Notes: generated by a model not told the origin, from the letters alone. Positions 46,223-58,457 are shown, numbered from the stretch's first letter. The stretch: DNA of 64,000 bases from Capillidium heterosporum (GCA_016630905.1 WBMQ01000002.1:1240001-1304000), one strand, 5' to 3'. Made by a program: numbers and translations.

Positions 46223-49210
46223 ATAATAAACTAAATCAAGTATATTTATACATTATAGCTGGGGATTTTTTAATGCTTAAGCCTTGACTAGTTATACCTA
46301 TGCATTCAATTTATTATATCGATGCTGACAGTTGCTATTTAGACTGCTTGTAAAGGTAGTATAATTTGAATCTGAAACTTATATGATAGACGTAGCTAAT
46401 AGGGTATATGTACTGCAGTAGCGATGTATGAATGGGTCAATAATTTCCGATACTAGATGTACCTTAATTTGGAGGCATTTCTTTATATATATCTGGAGTT
46501 GAATGCTAGCATTTGGGTGGTATGTATATTAGTAACCACACTCCAACAGTTACTAGGTATAGAAAGGCATGTTTAACTTGTTACCAACTTGGGTGTCCTT
46601 ATGCCGCCTAGAATATGGCATTTTTATATGTTCTAATAAAACAAGCATCTATCGAAGCTGTTCTATATATGTTTGATCTTTTAATTTACTTGGGCTTTTA
46701 CGGTACATGGTAATATACTTATTTGTACACTATGTCCGTTCAATACTACTAGATATATGTACTAAATATATTTTTAGATAATAAATTCTTATGGATCGAC
46801 TAAATGTACGTTTTAGTGCTACTCTTTAGAGTTGACAGTCAGCAACCATTTCTACAACTTGGTTGGTACCAAAACGATTACATAGTCGTTGGGATTACTA
46901 TAGGAGATGGTGAAGTATACTTTTCTATAAGTTTAGTTGAAAATATCCAAATAAAATATAACTTTAGTGTCAATTTTAATTATGGAAGTGTATCGATATA
47001 TTAATAGTTTAGTTTGGCACTAATATTTTCTATAATTTGATGTTTAGACTTGAAGCTTAAGCTATTTACTTTTACTATACTTTAAAACTTGGAATATAAA
47101 AAACTTCAAAGTATATAAGCCTTGTAACGATGAATATATATATTGCATTACTAACCCACTTAAACCAGTTTTCCGGCTATAGTCGAGGTCCAAGTTTTTT
47201 GCAACTCCATACCGATTATTATAATAAAGTATAAAGTAGTGCTTTAGGCCTATATTGAATGAAGGACATTTGACCAAAGGAATCAGTTGTGAACTTCTAA
47301 AAACGTTCATAGAATACACTGCAGATAAATGCCTCATACCTGTAGATGTAACTGGTAAGATAACTTCACTTTGATTGTCAAGGGACCGATCATATATTCC
47401 AAGCTCAATGGGTTAAAGGTGGTATCTAGCTTTATAAAGTATGGAAAGCAATGTATTAGCGATCGGAAATTGTTTGATTGGAAGCTCTACTTACCCTTTG
47501 GAGCAATTTCAGCACCGTGGTATAGGTTGTTTATGTAGCTACTGTAACAAGAGCACATTAAGCTGTGCTTATCAAACGATCTAGCTAAAGGTCACGATGC
47601 AATAGTTCTTTGAACTATCGTACTGTATCTGCTTTTGGAACTATTCCTTGAATGGTATTATCTATATAACTTGTGCGACTATTGATTCTATAGGCAATGT
47701 TAGCTTATTTTGGTACTAGTCCCAAAAATAGCTATATTGGGATGTATATCCCATCTCTATTCACGTCATACATGATAAAATTCTCAGGCATAAGGCGAAG
47801 CGGAGGTGTGGATGGTATAGATAAGAGCAATCGTACTTAGAATTGACAATACTACTTGGAGATACCTTTAAAATTGATGACCTATGTCAAATTGATCAAG
47901 GCAAGTTTATTTCAATATAAGGTTTACTTCTAAAGTATACATTAGAAAGGCAAGGTAACTATTCCAGATATTAAGCAAAGGAACGGCCCTGTTAAATTCT
48001 TTTGCTACTTGGCCGACCAATGCCGGACGGAACTTGTCTATTAGTCTATATATATTATAGATGATGTTTGCAAAGCGGTGATAACCAAATATTGTTTGGA
48101 TGTCCGTCAAGGAAAGTAAAGTGTTTCTTTATTTATAAGGTTAAAGCTAGCAAGATTATAAAGTTTGGTTTTCAAGCTAAAGTAGAACCATTGATGGATA
48201 CTTGGTGGTATTAGTTATCTATATCATCTGGACTCACTAAATAGGCAAACCTATTCATACAATTTATGAGTGGATGTTTGCAACAAAATTGGAAGGTGTG
48301 TTAAAGCGACATATATTACGTTTGTATTTGAAATTATAGCGCATCAAGCGTTGTAGAATAGCTCCAAAAATAAATATTTTCATTTAATATGGTGGGTGAA
48401 TACCTGTTTACAAAGAAATTAAAACATCTTATAAATTCATTTGAAATACTTGTATTGAAGTTGCCTCTAATAGGTTTGGGCCAAAGTCGCTTCTATGCTT
48501 AGAAAATATACATGGCAATAAAATATGCGTAGTCCTCATTAACTTGCACTTGAAGTTCGACTATACCTGTGTCAAACTCCATTTAGCCCATAACAAAAGA
48601 AGCCTAGACATTTTCCCTTAGCTTCCTAAATCATCAAATCCGAATGGTAGCCTAGTCTATTCCCTAGTATATATCAAGATTAATAGATTATATAGATGAG
48701 TAGCTGGCTATAATGCAAACTTGAGAACATTGGCGCACCAGCACACATGTAGTTTCGCCCCTACATACCATCTGATGTTTAAACATACTATATTACCTTT
48801 AAAGTTAGCAAGTAGCTGACCTGTAGATAAAACTGAGATTAAAATATCTCCTAAAGTTGATCTCTTTAATCCTGTCCGATATACATGTAGGAACGGACGC
48901 CCCATCTCCTTTCCTATTTCCTATTAGGTAGGCCATACCCGAAACTACCAAATTTAAATCGAATCCCCTCACGACCTTCTGTCCATTTTATTACCAAATT
49001 AGTGTTTCGCTAATTATTTAACCGTGCCTATATTCCATATTATAATGATATGTAATATATATTTATACCAGTTATACCAGTTGCTCGATTTGCAGCATTT
49101 CTAATGTCGAATACAGTAAAACACATGCTAAATATTTAGCCTAATTTTTTTCAATACTTTGAAGCACAACTTGGCATCGATCCCTTATGATTTATAAAAA
49201 AGTGGAAACG
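46223..49210. other. Long region; possible unmodelled minus-strand gene at 47.1-48.1 kb
   Basis: AT-rich, about 3 kb. On the minus strand, 47062-48110 has several open pieces that could be exons: RPALVGQVAKEFNRAVPLL near 48000, a hydrophobic VVLSILSTIALIYTIHT near 47840, and pieces around 47510 and 47430 that splice in frame to LYHGAEIAPKDTTFNPLSL. The exons do not all join cleanly, so I give no model. Elsewhere nothing was recognised. Confidence 0.3.
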
Positions 49211-49218
49211 TATATATA
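49211..49218 (+). promoter_or_regulatory. TATA box of ACP repeat protein 2
   Basis: TATATATA lies 60-67 nt upstream of the ATG at 49278 but only about 9 nt before the earlier in-frame ATG at 49227. This spacing argues that translation starts at 49278. Confidence 0.6.
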
Positions 49219-49277
49219 CGCTTACAATGGATAGATGTTTGGTTATAAATTCTAATTTATTAAATCACAACACAAGT

Positions 49278-50108
49278 ATGTTGACCTTCCACAATATTTT
49301 AGCCTCATCCCGCCAAAGCGTATCACTTGAAAACTCCACCATCAACAGCTATTCTCCCAGTAGCAAGTTTAACCAGAAGGATCAGGTCGTCAACATTTTG
49401 ATTGACGAGCTCCGTAAGGCACTAGTAGAGGTTCTTGGCAAGAAGATCGAAGATGATACCGCCAACCTCTTCTACAACGGTATGGATTCTATCAAGGTTG
49501 CCAACTTCGTAAACTACTTGAACGAATTCCAAAGCTTCTACAAGGTTTCCCAAAATGAGATCTACCAGCACAGCTCCATTAGAAAGCTAGCTTACCATCT
49601 CGGTTCCCGCTTCTACGATTCCCAGACTCAAGTTCGAGGGGATACCACTTTGGAAAAGGTTCAAGAAGCCTTCTACTCAGCAACTGGACGCAACTGCCAG
49701 GACACTTCCAGAAGTATGTTCTACCAAGGCTTAGATTCCATCAACGTCTACCAGTTCATTGACAACCTCTCCATCACCATCCCCGATGTCGACATCGACC
49801 TTAAACTGTTATACAATTTGAAAACCATAAATGCTTTAGTAAAGCTCGTCGACTCCAAAGCCTTTGTACCTAAGGAGTGCTGCAAGGAGCCGGTCTGTAA
49901 CATCACCAAGATTCTTATCAAGATCACTGGGAAACAAGACTTTGACAACGATGCTAGTTACTTTTACCAAGGTTTGGATTCCAACAAAGTGGAAATCTTT
50001 GTAAAGGAGCTACACAACGTCTACTCTGACTTAAAGCTCGATTCCAAGGACATTTACTCCAACCAGTCTATAGCTAAGTTGGCTGGTCACCTTTCTAGCT
50101 TGCTGTAG
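49278..50108 (+). CDS. Tandem acyl-carrier-domain protein, three domains (ACP repeat protein 2)
   Basis: Single exon of 276 residues from the ATG at 49278. The frame is open from an ATG at 49227, but the TATA position and the AT-rich codons of those 17 residues speak against it. After a Ser-rich leader come three carrier-like domains with intact phosphopantetheine serines: S71 (FYNGMDSIKVANF), S154 (FYQGLDSINVYQF) and S235 (FYQGLDSNKVEIF). Each is followed by helices like IRKLAYHLGS, NALVKLVDS and IAKLAGHLSS. No catalytic domain is attached. Codon choice is strongly C/G-ending (AAC, AAG, TTC), as in eL22, so expression is likely high. Paralogue of the gene at 31299-32048. Role unknown; carrier of an acyl group or a self-assembling structural protein are both possible. 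Confidence 0.8.
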   Translation: MLTFHNILASSRQSVSLENSTINSYSPSSKFNQKDQVVNILIDELRKALVEVLGKKIEDDTANLFYNGMDSIKVANFVNYLNEFQSFYKVSQNEIYQHSSIRKLAYHLGSRFYDSQTQVRGDTTLEKVQEAFYSATGRNCQDTSRSMFYQGLDSINVYQFIDNLSITIPDVDIDLKLLYNLKTINALVKLVDSKAFVPKECCKEPVCNITKILIKITGKQDFDNDASYFYQGLDSNKVEIFVKELHNVYSDLKLDSKDIYSNQSIAKLAGHLSSLL

Positions 50109-50944
50109 ATTCTCTTATCCCTGCCTTCACTTCACTTTACTTCCCCTTCGTTTTTTATGTTTCCAGCTCATATACTATCTCTTAATCATTTTGAATATCC
50201 TTATTAAAACTATATATTTCAAAACTTCTATACACATATTTTTTATGTTTATATGATATATAACGTATATAAATGAACCTAAAGTTCAAGGTTGGTTCAC
50301 GATATTCTATAGAAAATTGTATAGCCAGCAGTGCTGTCCATCGAATAAATTGGACATGGATTTAGTATACAGCTGTAGGCTTCCAAGGTATACTCCAGTG
50401 TGCAAAGACGACATATGTTTAGATCGTCTTCCAATGGTCGCATGTTAGGTGGCAAGAGTTTGAATATGGAATTAGTGAAAACGTTGATGCCGTAGTTTTG
50501 GATAACATAGTATCTTTCATGGTTGTATGCTAAATCATTATAATGGTTTTATGATTTCTATATACCTTTCAATACTATAGTTAAAATATAAAATGTTTAA
50601 AAATACTTTTTAAGTACTTGTATTTTAATAGTTTAAAGTCACTATGTCTTGAACTGTTGAAATTCAAAATCTTGTCAGAACTGGTTCTTGGAGATAGTTA
50701 TTCAATATTAACCCAACTTAATAGTAGCTTTGTATGAGTTTGTAAGACATAAAGGTACATGCTTATACGAATATTCATATTGATAGAAGCATCACTAAAG
50801 GAGCCACTTCCAAGAAAAGGTATAAATTACTTTAAAAGTGTATCTAAAACATACTACTTTAAAAGGAAGGTATATACTAAAAGCTACAATTTATTTCTAC
50901 TTTAAAGAGCAGGTCGCTTATTACAGCACATCCATCCAATTGGC
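50109..50944. other. Intergenic with a possible minus-strand spliced gene
   Basis: On the minus strand, 50297-50529 is an open 233-nt stretch with balanced composition, ending in TGA and reading NYGINVFTNSIFKLLPPNMR and ICRLCTLEYTLEAYSC. Short GT...AG introns (36 and 32 nt) connect it in frame through a mini-exon to KILNFNSSRHSDFKLLKYK (about 50620-50685). Upstream, an in-frame stop blocks a clear start. I recognise no family; it may be a real small gene, a decayed one or chance. Confidence 0.35.
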
Positions 50945-53900
50945 TTAGCTTATTGGAGTCATGGATATGGCATTGGGGTCAATGGTAATACTTTTGGTGT
51001 TGTCGTGGGTTTTATAAATGCCAACGAGGCGGTCGGCAAGTTCGAACATGTTGTTGCGCAGCGATATAATGATGAACTGAGCGTCCTTTGTCCGTTCCTT
51101 AATGTAGTTGGCGACAATAGATACGTTTCTAAAGTCGAGAGCGGCATCAATCTCGTCCATCACATACAGTGGCGTGGGCTTAAAATGGTGGAGAGCAAAG
51201 ACCAACGCCAACGAACTCAACGTCTAAGAGAAGGTTAGTATTCGATTGCTTATTAAATATGTACCTTTTCACCACCAGAGAGGTTGCTAATGTTCTTCCA
51301 GGACTTTTTGGGAGGCATGACCGAAAAAATAATACCTTCACTAAAGGGATCCAGGCTGTCGACAAGCTCCAATTCGGCGTTCCCACCTAATGTGATCATC
51401 TGGTACATCTCTTTGAGCTTGTAGGAGATCTTATGGAACCCGTCCATGAACTCGGTCAGTCGCTGCTGGCGTAAATTGTCGTACTGCTCCTTATAGGAAT
51501 CACGTATGTTGGTTGCTTCGTCTAACTCTTTTTCACGGAACTGAAAGTCCTTCAGCTTGCGTCGGTAGTCGACTAGGACGCCTAAGTTGGGGTTAGCCTT
51601 CTGTAACTTGGCTTCTGTTGTGGTAATCGCTGATTGTAAGGAATCAGGATCGATTTGGTCCAGGTCTTCCAATTCCAAGGTCTCCAAGGTAGGGATCTCG
51701 GGATTGCTGATATCCATGGTGTTGTTATCGTTCTTGTATATGTCTACCGGTTGTAGGGCGAGCCCTGATAATTCCGAGTCCCAGTGACGAATCTCTCGCT
51801 GGTACTTTTCCAGCTTCTGAGTCTGAATAGATTTTTGATTGTTCAGCTCAACTTCTACTGTTCGGTGCTTGTTGTAGGCGGCATTCAATCCTTCCAGTTG
51901 ATTCTTAAGTTCAGTCAGCTCCTCACTAGTCTCAGATTTCTCCTGTTGAAGTTGATCTATCATGTTCTGACAAGTAACACCACGTTCCACCAGCGTCTCC
52001 AGATTATCATTGATTTCCTGGCTCTTACGCTGCAGGTCTTCAATATCTTTATCTGCCTTCACAAGATCCTTGTTAATCCGCTCAATATCTTTCAAATATT
52101 TATCCCGAGTGACTTGGAGTTTTGTGGCTTTCTGGTTGTATAGGTCGATATCCTCCTTAATCTTGGAGACCTTCTGGTTCTGAATCCGTAGGGCATCACC
52201 ACCGACATCCATGATCTTGGATTTTAAAGCATCGATCTCGGTTTGAACTGATTTGGCGCTGTCCTTCAGCGTAGCTAGTTCTTTGGTATTTCTGGCGATG
52301 TTGGCTTGGTATTTAGACATCTGATCTAGATCGTTGGAGCTCAGCGCTGGAGTTTTAGTGAGTTGACTGTATCGGTACTTGGCATCCTGAATCTGTTGCT
52401 GTAAAGCAGTTTGATCCATTTCTGCCTTGGTGATATTCATCTTGAATTGGGGTAGAATTGCCTTGTCCTTTTCCAGGTCAGCTTCTGCTTTTCGGACGGC
52501 TTGTCGAGCCTTGTTGTATTCGTTATCAGTTTGATTAAATTGATCTTTTAGCTCAGAAAGCCCTTCTTGAGTTATACTGTCGTCAACAAGCTTTGAACTC
52601 ATAGCTCCACGCATGATCCGAGATCCACCACCACTCATGGTGCCTGACTTTTCAACCATCTGTCCTTGAAGAGTAACGACCCGCCATCGCTGCTGGCCCA
52701 TACCAATATCTCTAGCCTGCTCCAGATTTTCAGCAACCAAAGTGTTCTGAAGTACATTGTAAAATGCCTGCGCGTAGATGGACTCCTTAGGCCTAATAAG
52801 ATCGAATAGACGGTCTACTTTTTGGGGGGTTTGGATTGGATCCATAGTGTTGCTAGGAAGTTTATTCAAAGCCATAAATGTTGCACGGCCAATTCCATTA
52901 TCCCTAAGGTATTTAATACATTGTTGGGCCGTTTCTATAGTATCGACAATAATATTATCCAACTGAGGACAAGCTGTAGAGACTGCAACGTCGTACTTGG
53001 TATCGATAGTGCCTAAATTACCCAACCTACCATGAATCCCGCGTAGTCGACCTAACTCTTTCTCACGCATCAATGCTTCCAAAACTTTACCCCTAGCTTT
53101 GGCGTTTTGAATAGAATTCTGAGCTTCATTGTACTTTGTCCTAGCATGCTGAGCTTGAATCGAAAGGTTCTTTTCCTGTTCCTTTAACAAGTTCGACTTG
53201 GTTGTTAGAGGCAGCTACTCTCTCTTCGATCTCAACATACTCTAGATTCAAAGCCCTTAACTCTTTACCTTTACTACCCAAGGATTCGTTAAGCTCACCC
53301 GTTATATGCTTGGTTTCTTTGAGCTGATCTTCGTAAGCTATCTTTTTGTTATTAATCAAGTTGAATTTTGATTGCTCGACATCAATGAGAGTTTGCTGCT
53401 TGTTGATCTTTTCGTTCCAAGGAGCGAGGTTCTTTTGCTTTTCTTCGATTTCAAGAGACAAGTCTTCGGTCTTACCTATTTATATTTAGAAAATACGTAT
53501 CCTAAATTGAACTTACCTTTCAATTCTTCGATTATAACATGCAGGGCCTTCTCTTCTTTAGCTAGCTTATTTTCAAGATACTCGACTTCAGTCTTATTTT
53601 CCTCGTCGTCATTCTGATGGAGGTCCAACCAAGCTTGCTGGTCAGCTAATTTTTCTCGATCCTATAAAATTAAACAAGTAATCATCTGATTTTCATACCT
53701 TAACAGCCTCCTTTTTAAGCCTCTTGATTTTCGTCCTGATATGCTTGTCATTTTCTTGAAGTAGAATGTCTTCATGATTAAGTTGCTCCATCTCCTTGGT
53801 AGCTTTGGTTAGCTTCGAGTCGATGTTTTCGCAAACTGCCTTTCTTGACTTGATCTCAGTCTCAAGCTCTTTAGTTCTATTTATAGTCTCGGCATTTTTC

Positions 53901-54977
53901 GTGGTTTCTTGCTCCAACTTGGACACTATCTCGTCCTATTGAATATTACTATGTTTGTATAAAGTAGATAAAAATGGTACCAGTTTCACTTGACTTTCTT
54001 CAGCTTGTTGAGCAATATAATACTTTTTAAACTGAAATAGTACGTTCTTTTTTCGGGTAAGTTCGTTCTCAGCTTCTAGATAAGCAACTGCTTCGTCTTT
54101 TTTTGACTATAGCTGTTAGGTTGGTGTTAGAAATATAAATATACCTCCAAAGAATTCTTTTCTTTTTCGACAATCTTCATTCTGCTAAACTTTTCCTGTC
54201 GCTCATCACTAGATTTTTCAAGTTGTATATAAGTAGCTTCGATTTGCTCCTTATACTGTGAAGTACCAATGATATCTTCCAAATACTCTAATAAGCCATC
54301 ATCATGCTCATTTAATGCCTTAGGCTTCATCTGAGAAATTGACTCAACCTCGCCCTGTAAAATTAAAAATCGTTTGTGGTCCAGATCGATTCCACGATTC
54401 CTTAAAAGATCGGTCACTTCAGTATAAGTGCTGGTCATTGAGTTGATAAAATATTTGCTGGTGTTGTTTTTGTATGCCACTCTTTTGATAACAAGCTCGG
54501 AGCCTGAAACAAATACAGTGTCAATTCCCTAAAAGTTAATAAAGGCTTTAAAAGTTAGGTACCTTGTCGATTATTTTTATAAAGTGCACTTCAACATGAC
54601 AGCTGTCGAGATTGGGAAACTTTTTTGAGGTATGGATAAGTTCGGATAGTTTAGCCTGTCGCATCTTACTAGCTCTGTATCCAAATACGAATAATAAGGA
54701 ATCAATAACGTTGGATTTTCCAGAACCATTAGGTCCAACTACTGCCGAGAACGACTAAATTTATAGATAAATAAGATTTTAACTAAATAAATACTTTATG
54801 GAAGGGACCAACTTCCTGGGTTCCAGCATACGACTTAAAATTGTGGAGAACCATTTTCTGGATGATAAGTCGTTCGACATTTTGTGGTATTTCTTGTGCA
54901 TCTAAGTCATTTTCTATCTGGCTTGGCCTGCTTTCTTGTGCAATGTTGGCTTCTAATACTTGGGGTGAATCAACCAT
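50945..54977 (-). CDS. SMC4: Condensin subunit SMC4 (Cut3), with one apparent +1 frame change or 22-nt intron
   Basis: ATPase core of condensin, compacting chromosomes in mitosis. The start at 54977 precedes the ATPase head (IIQKMVLHNFKSYAGTQEVG) and Walker A (GPNGSGKSNVIDSLLFVFG). Coiled coil follows, then a hinge (GRLRGIHGRLGNLGTIDTKY, KSGTMSGGGSRIMRG). After a second coiled coil come the signature LSGGEK and, past an intron (about 51221-51259), Walker B in PLYVMDEIDAALD. Seven or so short introns. Near 53141-53217 the frame changes by +1 with a plain coiled coil on both sides. Here a 22-nt segment (GTAGCTGCC...ACCAAG, with a CTAAC branch-like core) could be an ultra-short intron that restores frame. 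Near 1260 residues in all, normal for SMC4. Divergent from COG8, 166 bp apart. Confidence 0.9.
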
Positions 54978-55143
54978 TTTGAAATAGGTGGAAGAGTTGG
55001 CTTGAATCCATTTTTCAACATCATTGAAAATTTATCGCATTCTAATTGGCTCAGTTTACAGATTCGAAATGGTCATCCATTTGATGTAAAGCAGGAAATG
55101 GATAGCTCCTTATGTCTATAAACTCAAGAAACCGTATTGAAGA
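54978..55143. promoter_or_regulatory. Short bidirectional promoter (SMC4 / COG8)
   Basis: Only 166 bp separate the divergent start codons. No TATA box was seen. Confidence 0.45.
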
Positions 55144-56818
55144 ATGAGTGCAGATGACGAACAAATTGAAGGTAGCCAGCCTAAACATAAGAGCAGTTTA
55201 AGTCGACATAATTCCTCGCAAATTACTTCCAATGGAACTGGTAGCTACCAAGCTCAACTTCTCAACAAAGACTTGGGCCAAATTGAGGATGAGGTTGAAA
55301 GGATCAATTCAAAATTAACTGAAGTCGAAAATGAAAAGCTGGACACTCTATTCCAAAACTACCGTGTTGTTCTTTCCGATGTAAAAGTATTAAATTCATT
55401 TGAATCCTTTAAAACCACCACTTTAACAACTTTGGATACTGAATTGATACCTGGATTAGCAAGTTGCCAAACCCAACTTCACAGCTTCAAGTCTGAGTGG
55501 CAAGGCCTAAATGAAAAGCTTTCAAGAATAAACTATGTCAATCAGAATCAAAGCCTTGCTACAAGATCTTTATCAGATACCCACATTGCTGAGCTACCTT
55601 TCTGTCAATCAGAAATTTACTGAATTCTTCCAACTCTACACTCGTTTTCAAAATTTGTCAAGTTCGCTGAAGAACTCCAGTCTTATACTGAAGAGCATCG
55701 CCATAAAAGTTGAACTTGAAGTTGACAGTTTAATAGGCAGAATATTTAAACTTCTTAGGGAAGATGACCTCGACTTTGCCAAAGCGTTGACCTTGAGTGA
55801 ACTTCTGCTACTTACCGAACGTTTTCAACCGATTCAGGTCAATTCAATTTTTATCCAATCCCGAATTAGCGCCTTCAAGGAAAAGTTGAGCCAACTTGAT
55901 AACAAATCGGACCAGAATGGCCAGCAAAAGAATTGGGAAACTGCTGTCGTCAAGTTAAAGTTGTTGCTGGAATCCCTTTCATCAACCGTCGCCACCGTCC
56001 ACCAGTTTTATATGACAATATTCTGTAATGGTAAAGTAGATCAGGGCTATGTCAATCAAGGAAAACGCTTGTTTCGAATCACAATCTTTAAAGAACTTGT
56101 ACAGCCCATCTTGTCAACCATCAAGGTATGGTTACCCCATCTAGATACCTTATCCGAAGCTAAACGACAATTTCACCTGATATCCACGACCTTCAACAAC
56201 TTGGCCAGATACGGTGTCGATGCCAGACCACTGCTGAACACCCTATTTCTAGATGTCACTGAAAAGATTGCCGTTGGCAGCATCCAAAACGCTACCGTTG
56301 AATTTTGTAACTGGATGCGAAGGATCAAATGGGACAAGTTGAAAACTATAAAGGAAGAAGATCGTGATAAAAGTGAAGATGGTAAGGAGGTTATACTTGA
56401 AGCTAGCCAGGGAAATTCCAAGCTCCCCGATCTACTCAAAGAGTACAGTATATTCAACCACTTCATCAACGACATTCTAGTCATCTTCAACCAAATCCGC
56501 CTACTAGCCTTTAAAGACCTTGCTCAATCATTACTCAACGCTCTCATAAAGCAACTGCATCTAGCTTTGGATTGCTTGGTTAAAATGGATTTTAAAATCA
56601 GCACTAAGGGTCCCGATGAGGATGATAGTAGTTCGAAAGGACGGTCTTATACTCACAGTTTGTTCGTTCACCAAGTTGTAAACTATATTCTGGCTAATTT
56701 TGTGTTCAATATATTCGATGGTTTACAAGCCTTTCATTGTGAAATTGGTGATGATCAAGTTGAAATTTTCAGAAAGTTGATAAGATTTGATGAGTTTAGT
56801 CGTAAGCTTGCCAAGTAG
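55144..56818 (+). CDS. COG8: Conserved oligomeric Golgi complex subunit 8 (Dor1), with an apparent +1 frame change
   Basis: Tethering-complex subunit for retrograde Golgi traffic. The first frame (55144-55623) gives an acidic, Ser-rich head and coiled coil to SRINYVNQNQSL. The rest, in the +1 frame to 56818, starts LQDLYQIPTLLSYLSVNQKF, which aligns with the COG8 pattern of a helix followed by IPQLMDTC, then ALTLSELLLLTERFQPIQ and a helical C-terminal part (FNDILVIFNQIR-like). The homology seems continuous across the join, so no intron of normal size seems missing; a 40-nt GTCAAT...ATCAG alternative would remove matching residues. Window of the switch: 55532-55623. Total about 555 residues. 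Family call is moderately sure because COG8 is poorly conserved. Confidence 0.7.
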
Positions 56819-57761
56819 TTGAATTCCTAAGTACTTCTTTTTGATTTGAAAGCTTATAAGATTCTATATTGAGATTTAGATTTGAAAGTAGGAGTCTAAT
56901 AAAATTGATCAGATATTTAGACATTTTTATAATCTTTTGATATAGTTTTCAAAATATTTTTACATACTGATCTAGCTCCTTAACTATTTTTCAGATCAAT
57001 TAGGGATATATTATACTAAACCTATCTGGCTAAGTATAGTTGGAAATGATGCTTAGTACTATGGCCAACATTATATTACACAGTTCTAGCTACCTAAACA
57101 CATATATATCTTTTACTATATATATATATATATACTATATTCCCTATCACCTATCTATCTTTGACTTCTCTTAAATGTAGTATTTGCTTTTCGATAGCCG
57201 ATAATGATATTAATTCTATAAATGTTTATCATTTTATATCAATATTAAATAACCGAAAATAATAAATTAAATTATAGTAGTGTCGTATTAAAACTATCAT
57301 GGTAAAGTTAGATATAGGAGCAAATCTATTACCAGCATACCTATATAAAATAAAAACCATCTATTATATTTCGGAATATATGATGGTGCCTTTCATATGT
57401 TTAAATTAAATTGTACCTGTAGCCTAAAGCTATACAGGTTTTAAAGTAGAAGACAACAACTATAGTATACTTTTGAAAAATATAATCTGAAAAGGATTAC
57501 AAACATGTCGAATGAAAGTCAACAAAAGTAGGAGTACTCTTTAATAAGAACTATCAAAAGCTTTAAACTGTTCATTATCAAGGACCTCAATAAATATAGG
57601 TGAAAACATAGCATTTGAAAAGAATTTATATTAAACCAAAAGCATTCAAAATACTATAAATTAAAAATAAAATGTTAGCTTGAAACATATAGTCCATCTG
57701 GACACAACAGTTTGAAATTGAAAGGTAATTTAGGTCCCATTTAACTTTAGCAAACTTATTA
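56819..57761. other. Convergent intergenic region with a TA microsatellite
   Basis: AT-rich spacer between the 3' ends of COG8 and MIC10. A (TA)n tract lies at about 57117-57134. Nothing else was recognised. Confidence 0.5.
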
Positions 57762-58112
57762 TTATTGCTTCTTAACCTCTTTGAAACCGGTGTGGAAGGC
57801 GCGTTGGCAGTCAGCAAATGCGGCACCGAAACCAAAACCAGTACCTAAAATGACTGGCCACATGCGTCCTAAAAATTTAAATAATTTAATTTGAGTGAAA
57901 TAGGTACTTCTAAAAATTAAGACTGAGGCACCAACACCGAGGCAGAAGCCAAGACCACCATTGACAATTAAATTTGATATGCAACGATCACGCTATACTT
58001 CTTAATAAAAGTTGCTTAGCATACAAAGTACCTTGGTTGCCAACAGCTGTTCGGAAGGGATGGATATTTCTTGGTCTCGGTTGCTGAACTTTTGGGCTTC
58101 GTTGTTTGACAT
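57762..58112 (-). CDS. MIC10: MICOS subunit Mic10 (MINOS1)
   Basis: Inner-membrane protein that bends the membrane at mitochondrial crista junctions. Three small exons (58032-58112, 57908-57992, 57762-57868) give 90 residues. The N-terminus is MSNNEAQKFSNRDQEI; then RDRCISNLIVNGGLGFCLG with the first glycine-rich membrane helix, FRRRMWPVILGTGFGFGAAF with the second GxGxGxG helix, and DCQRAFHTGF. Two hairpin helices with glycine motifs and the basic loop RRRMWP are the Mic10 hallmarks. The order across both introns is in frame. Divergent from the Pol epsilon gene, 345 bp apart. Confidence 0.9.
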
Positions 58113-58457
58113 TGTAGCTGGTTAATTGTTGAAAGATAATGACAAAATTTTCTAACTCAAAATTATTCAGCTTCTGTTTCCTAGGTAAATCTGGATGAAT
58201 ATAATTGGATTCAGTTTACGTCAAGGATTATTTTACTTGTAGCTTTTTGCCGATTCTGATAAGATACGAAGTTGAAATCCTTGTCAAGACATAGTATTTA
58301 TAACCTGTCCCTGTAGCAACTTCTTTTTATTTGCCCAAAAGGCTTGAAAAATTTGACCAAAGACATCCAATTGGCCCTACATCAGAATGCTTGATGAGAT
58401 AGCTCAAAAATATAAAACTTTACGTTCAATTTTTTGTTCAGTTTGCAGCCCAGCACC
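58113..58457. promoter_or_regulatory. Bidirectional promoter region (MIC10 / Pol epsilon)
   Basis: 345 bp between divergent start codons. No clear TATA or other site was seen. Confidence 0.4.

Noticed and set aside
48957-48975. Possible tRNA B-box (TCGAATCCC)
   Set aside because: No matching A-box or cloverleaf could be drawn around it; no other tRNA-like B-box was found.
57117-57134. (TA)n tract
   Set aside because: Simple microsatellite; no functional meaning claimed.
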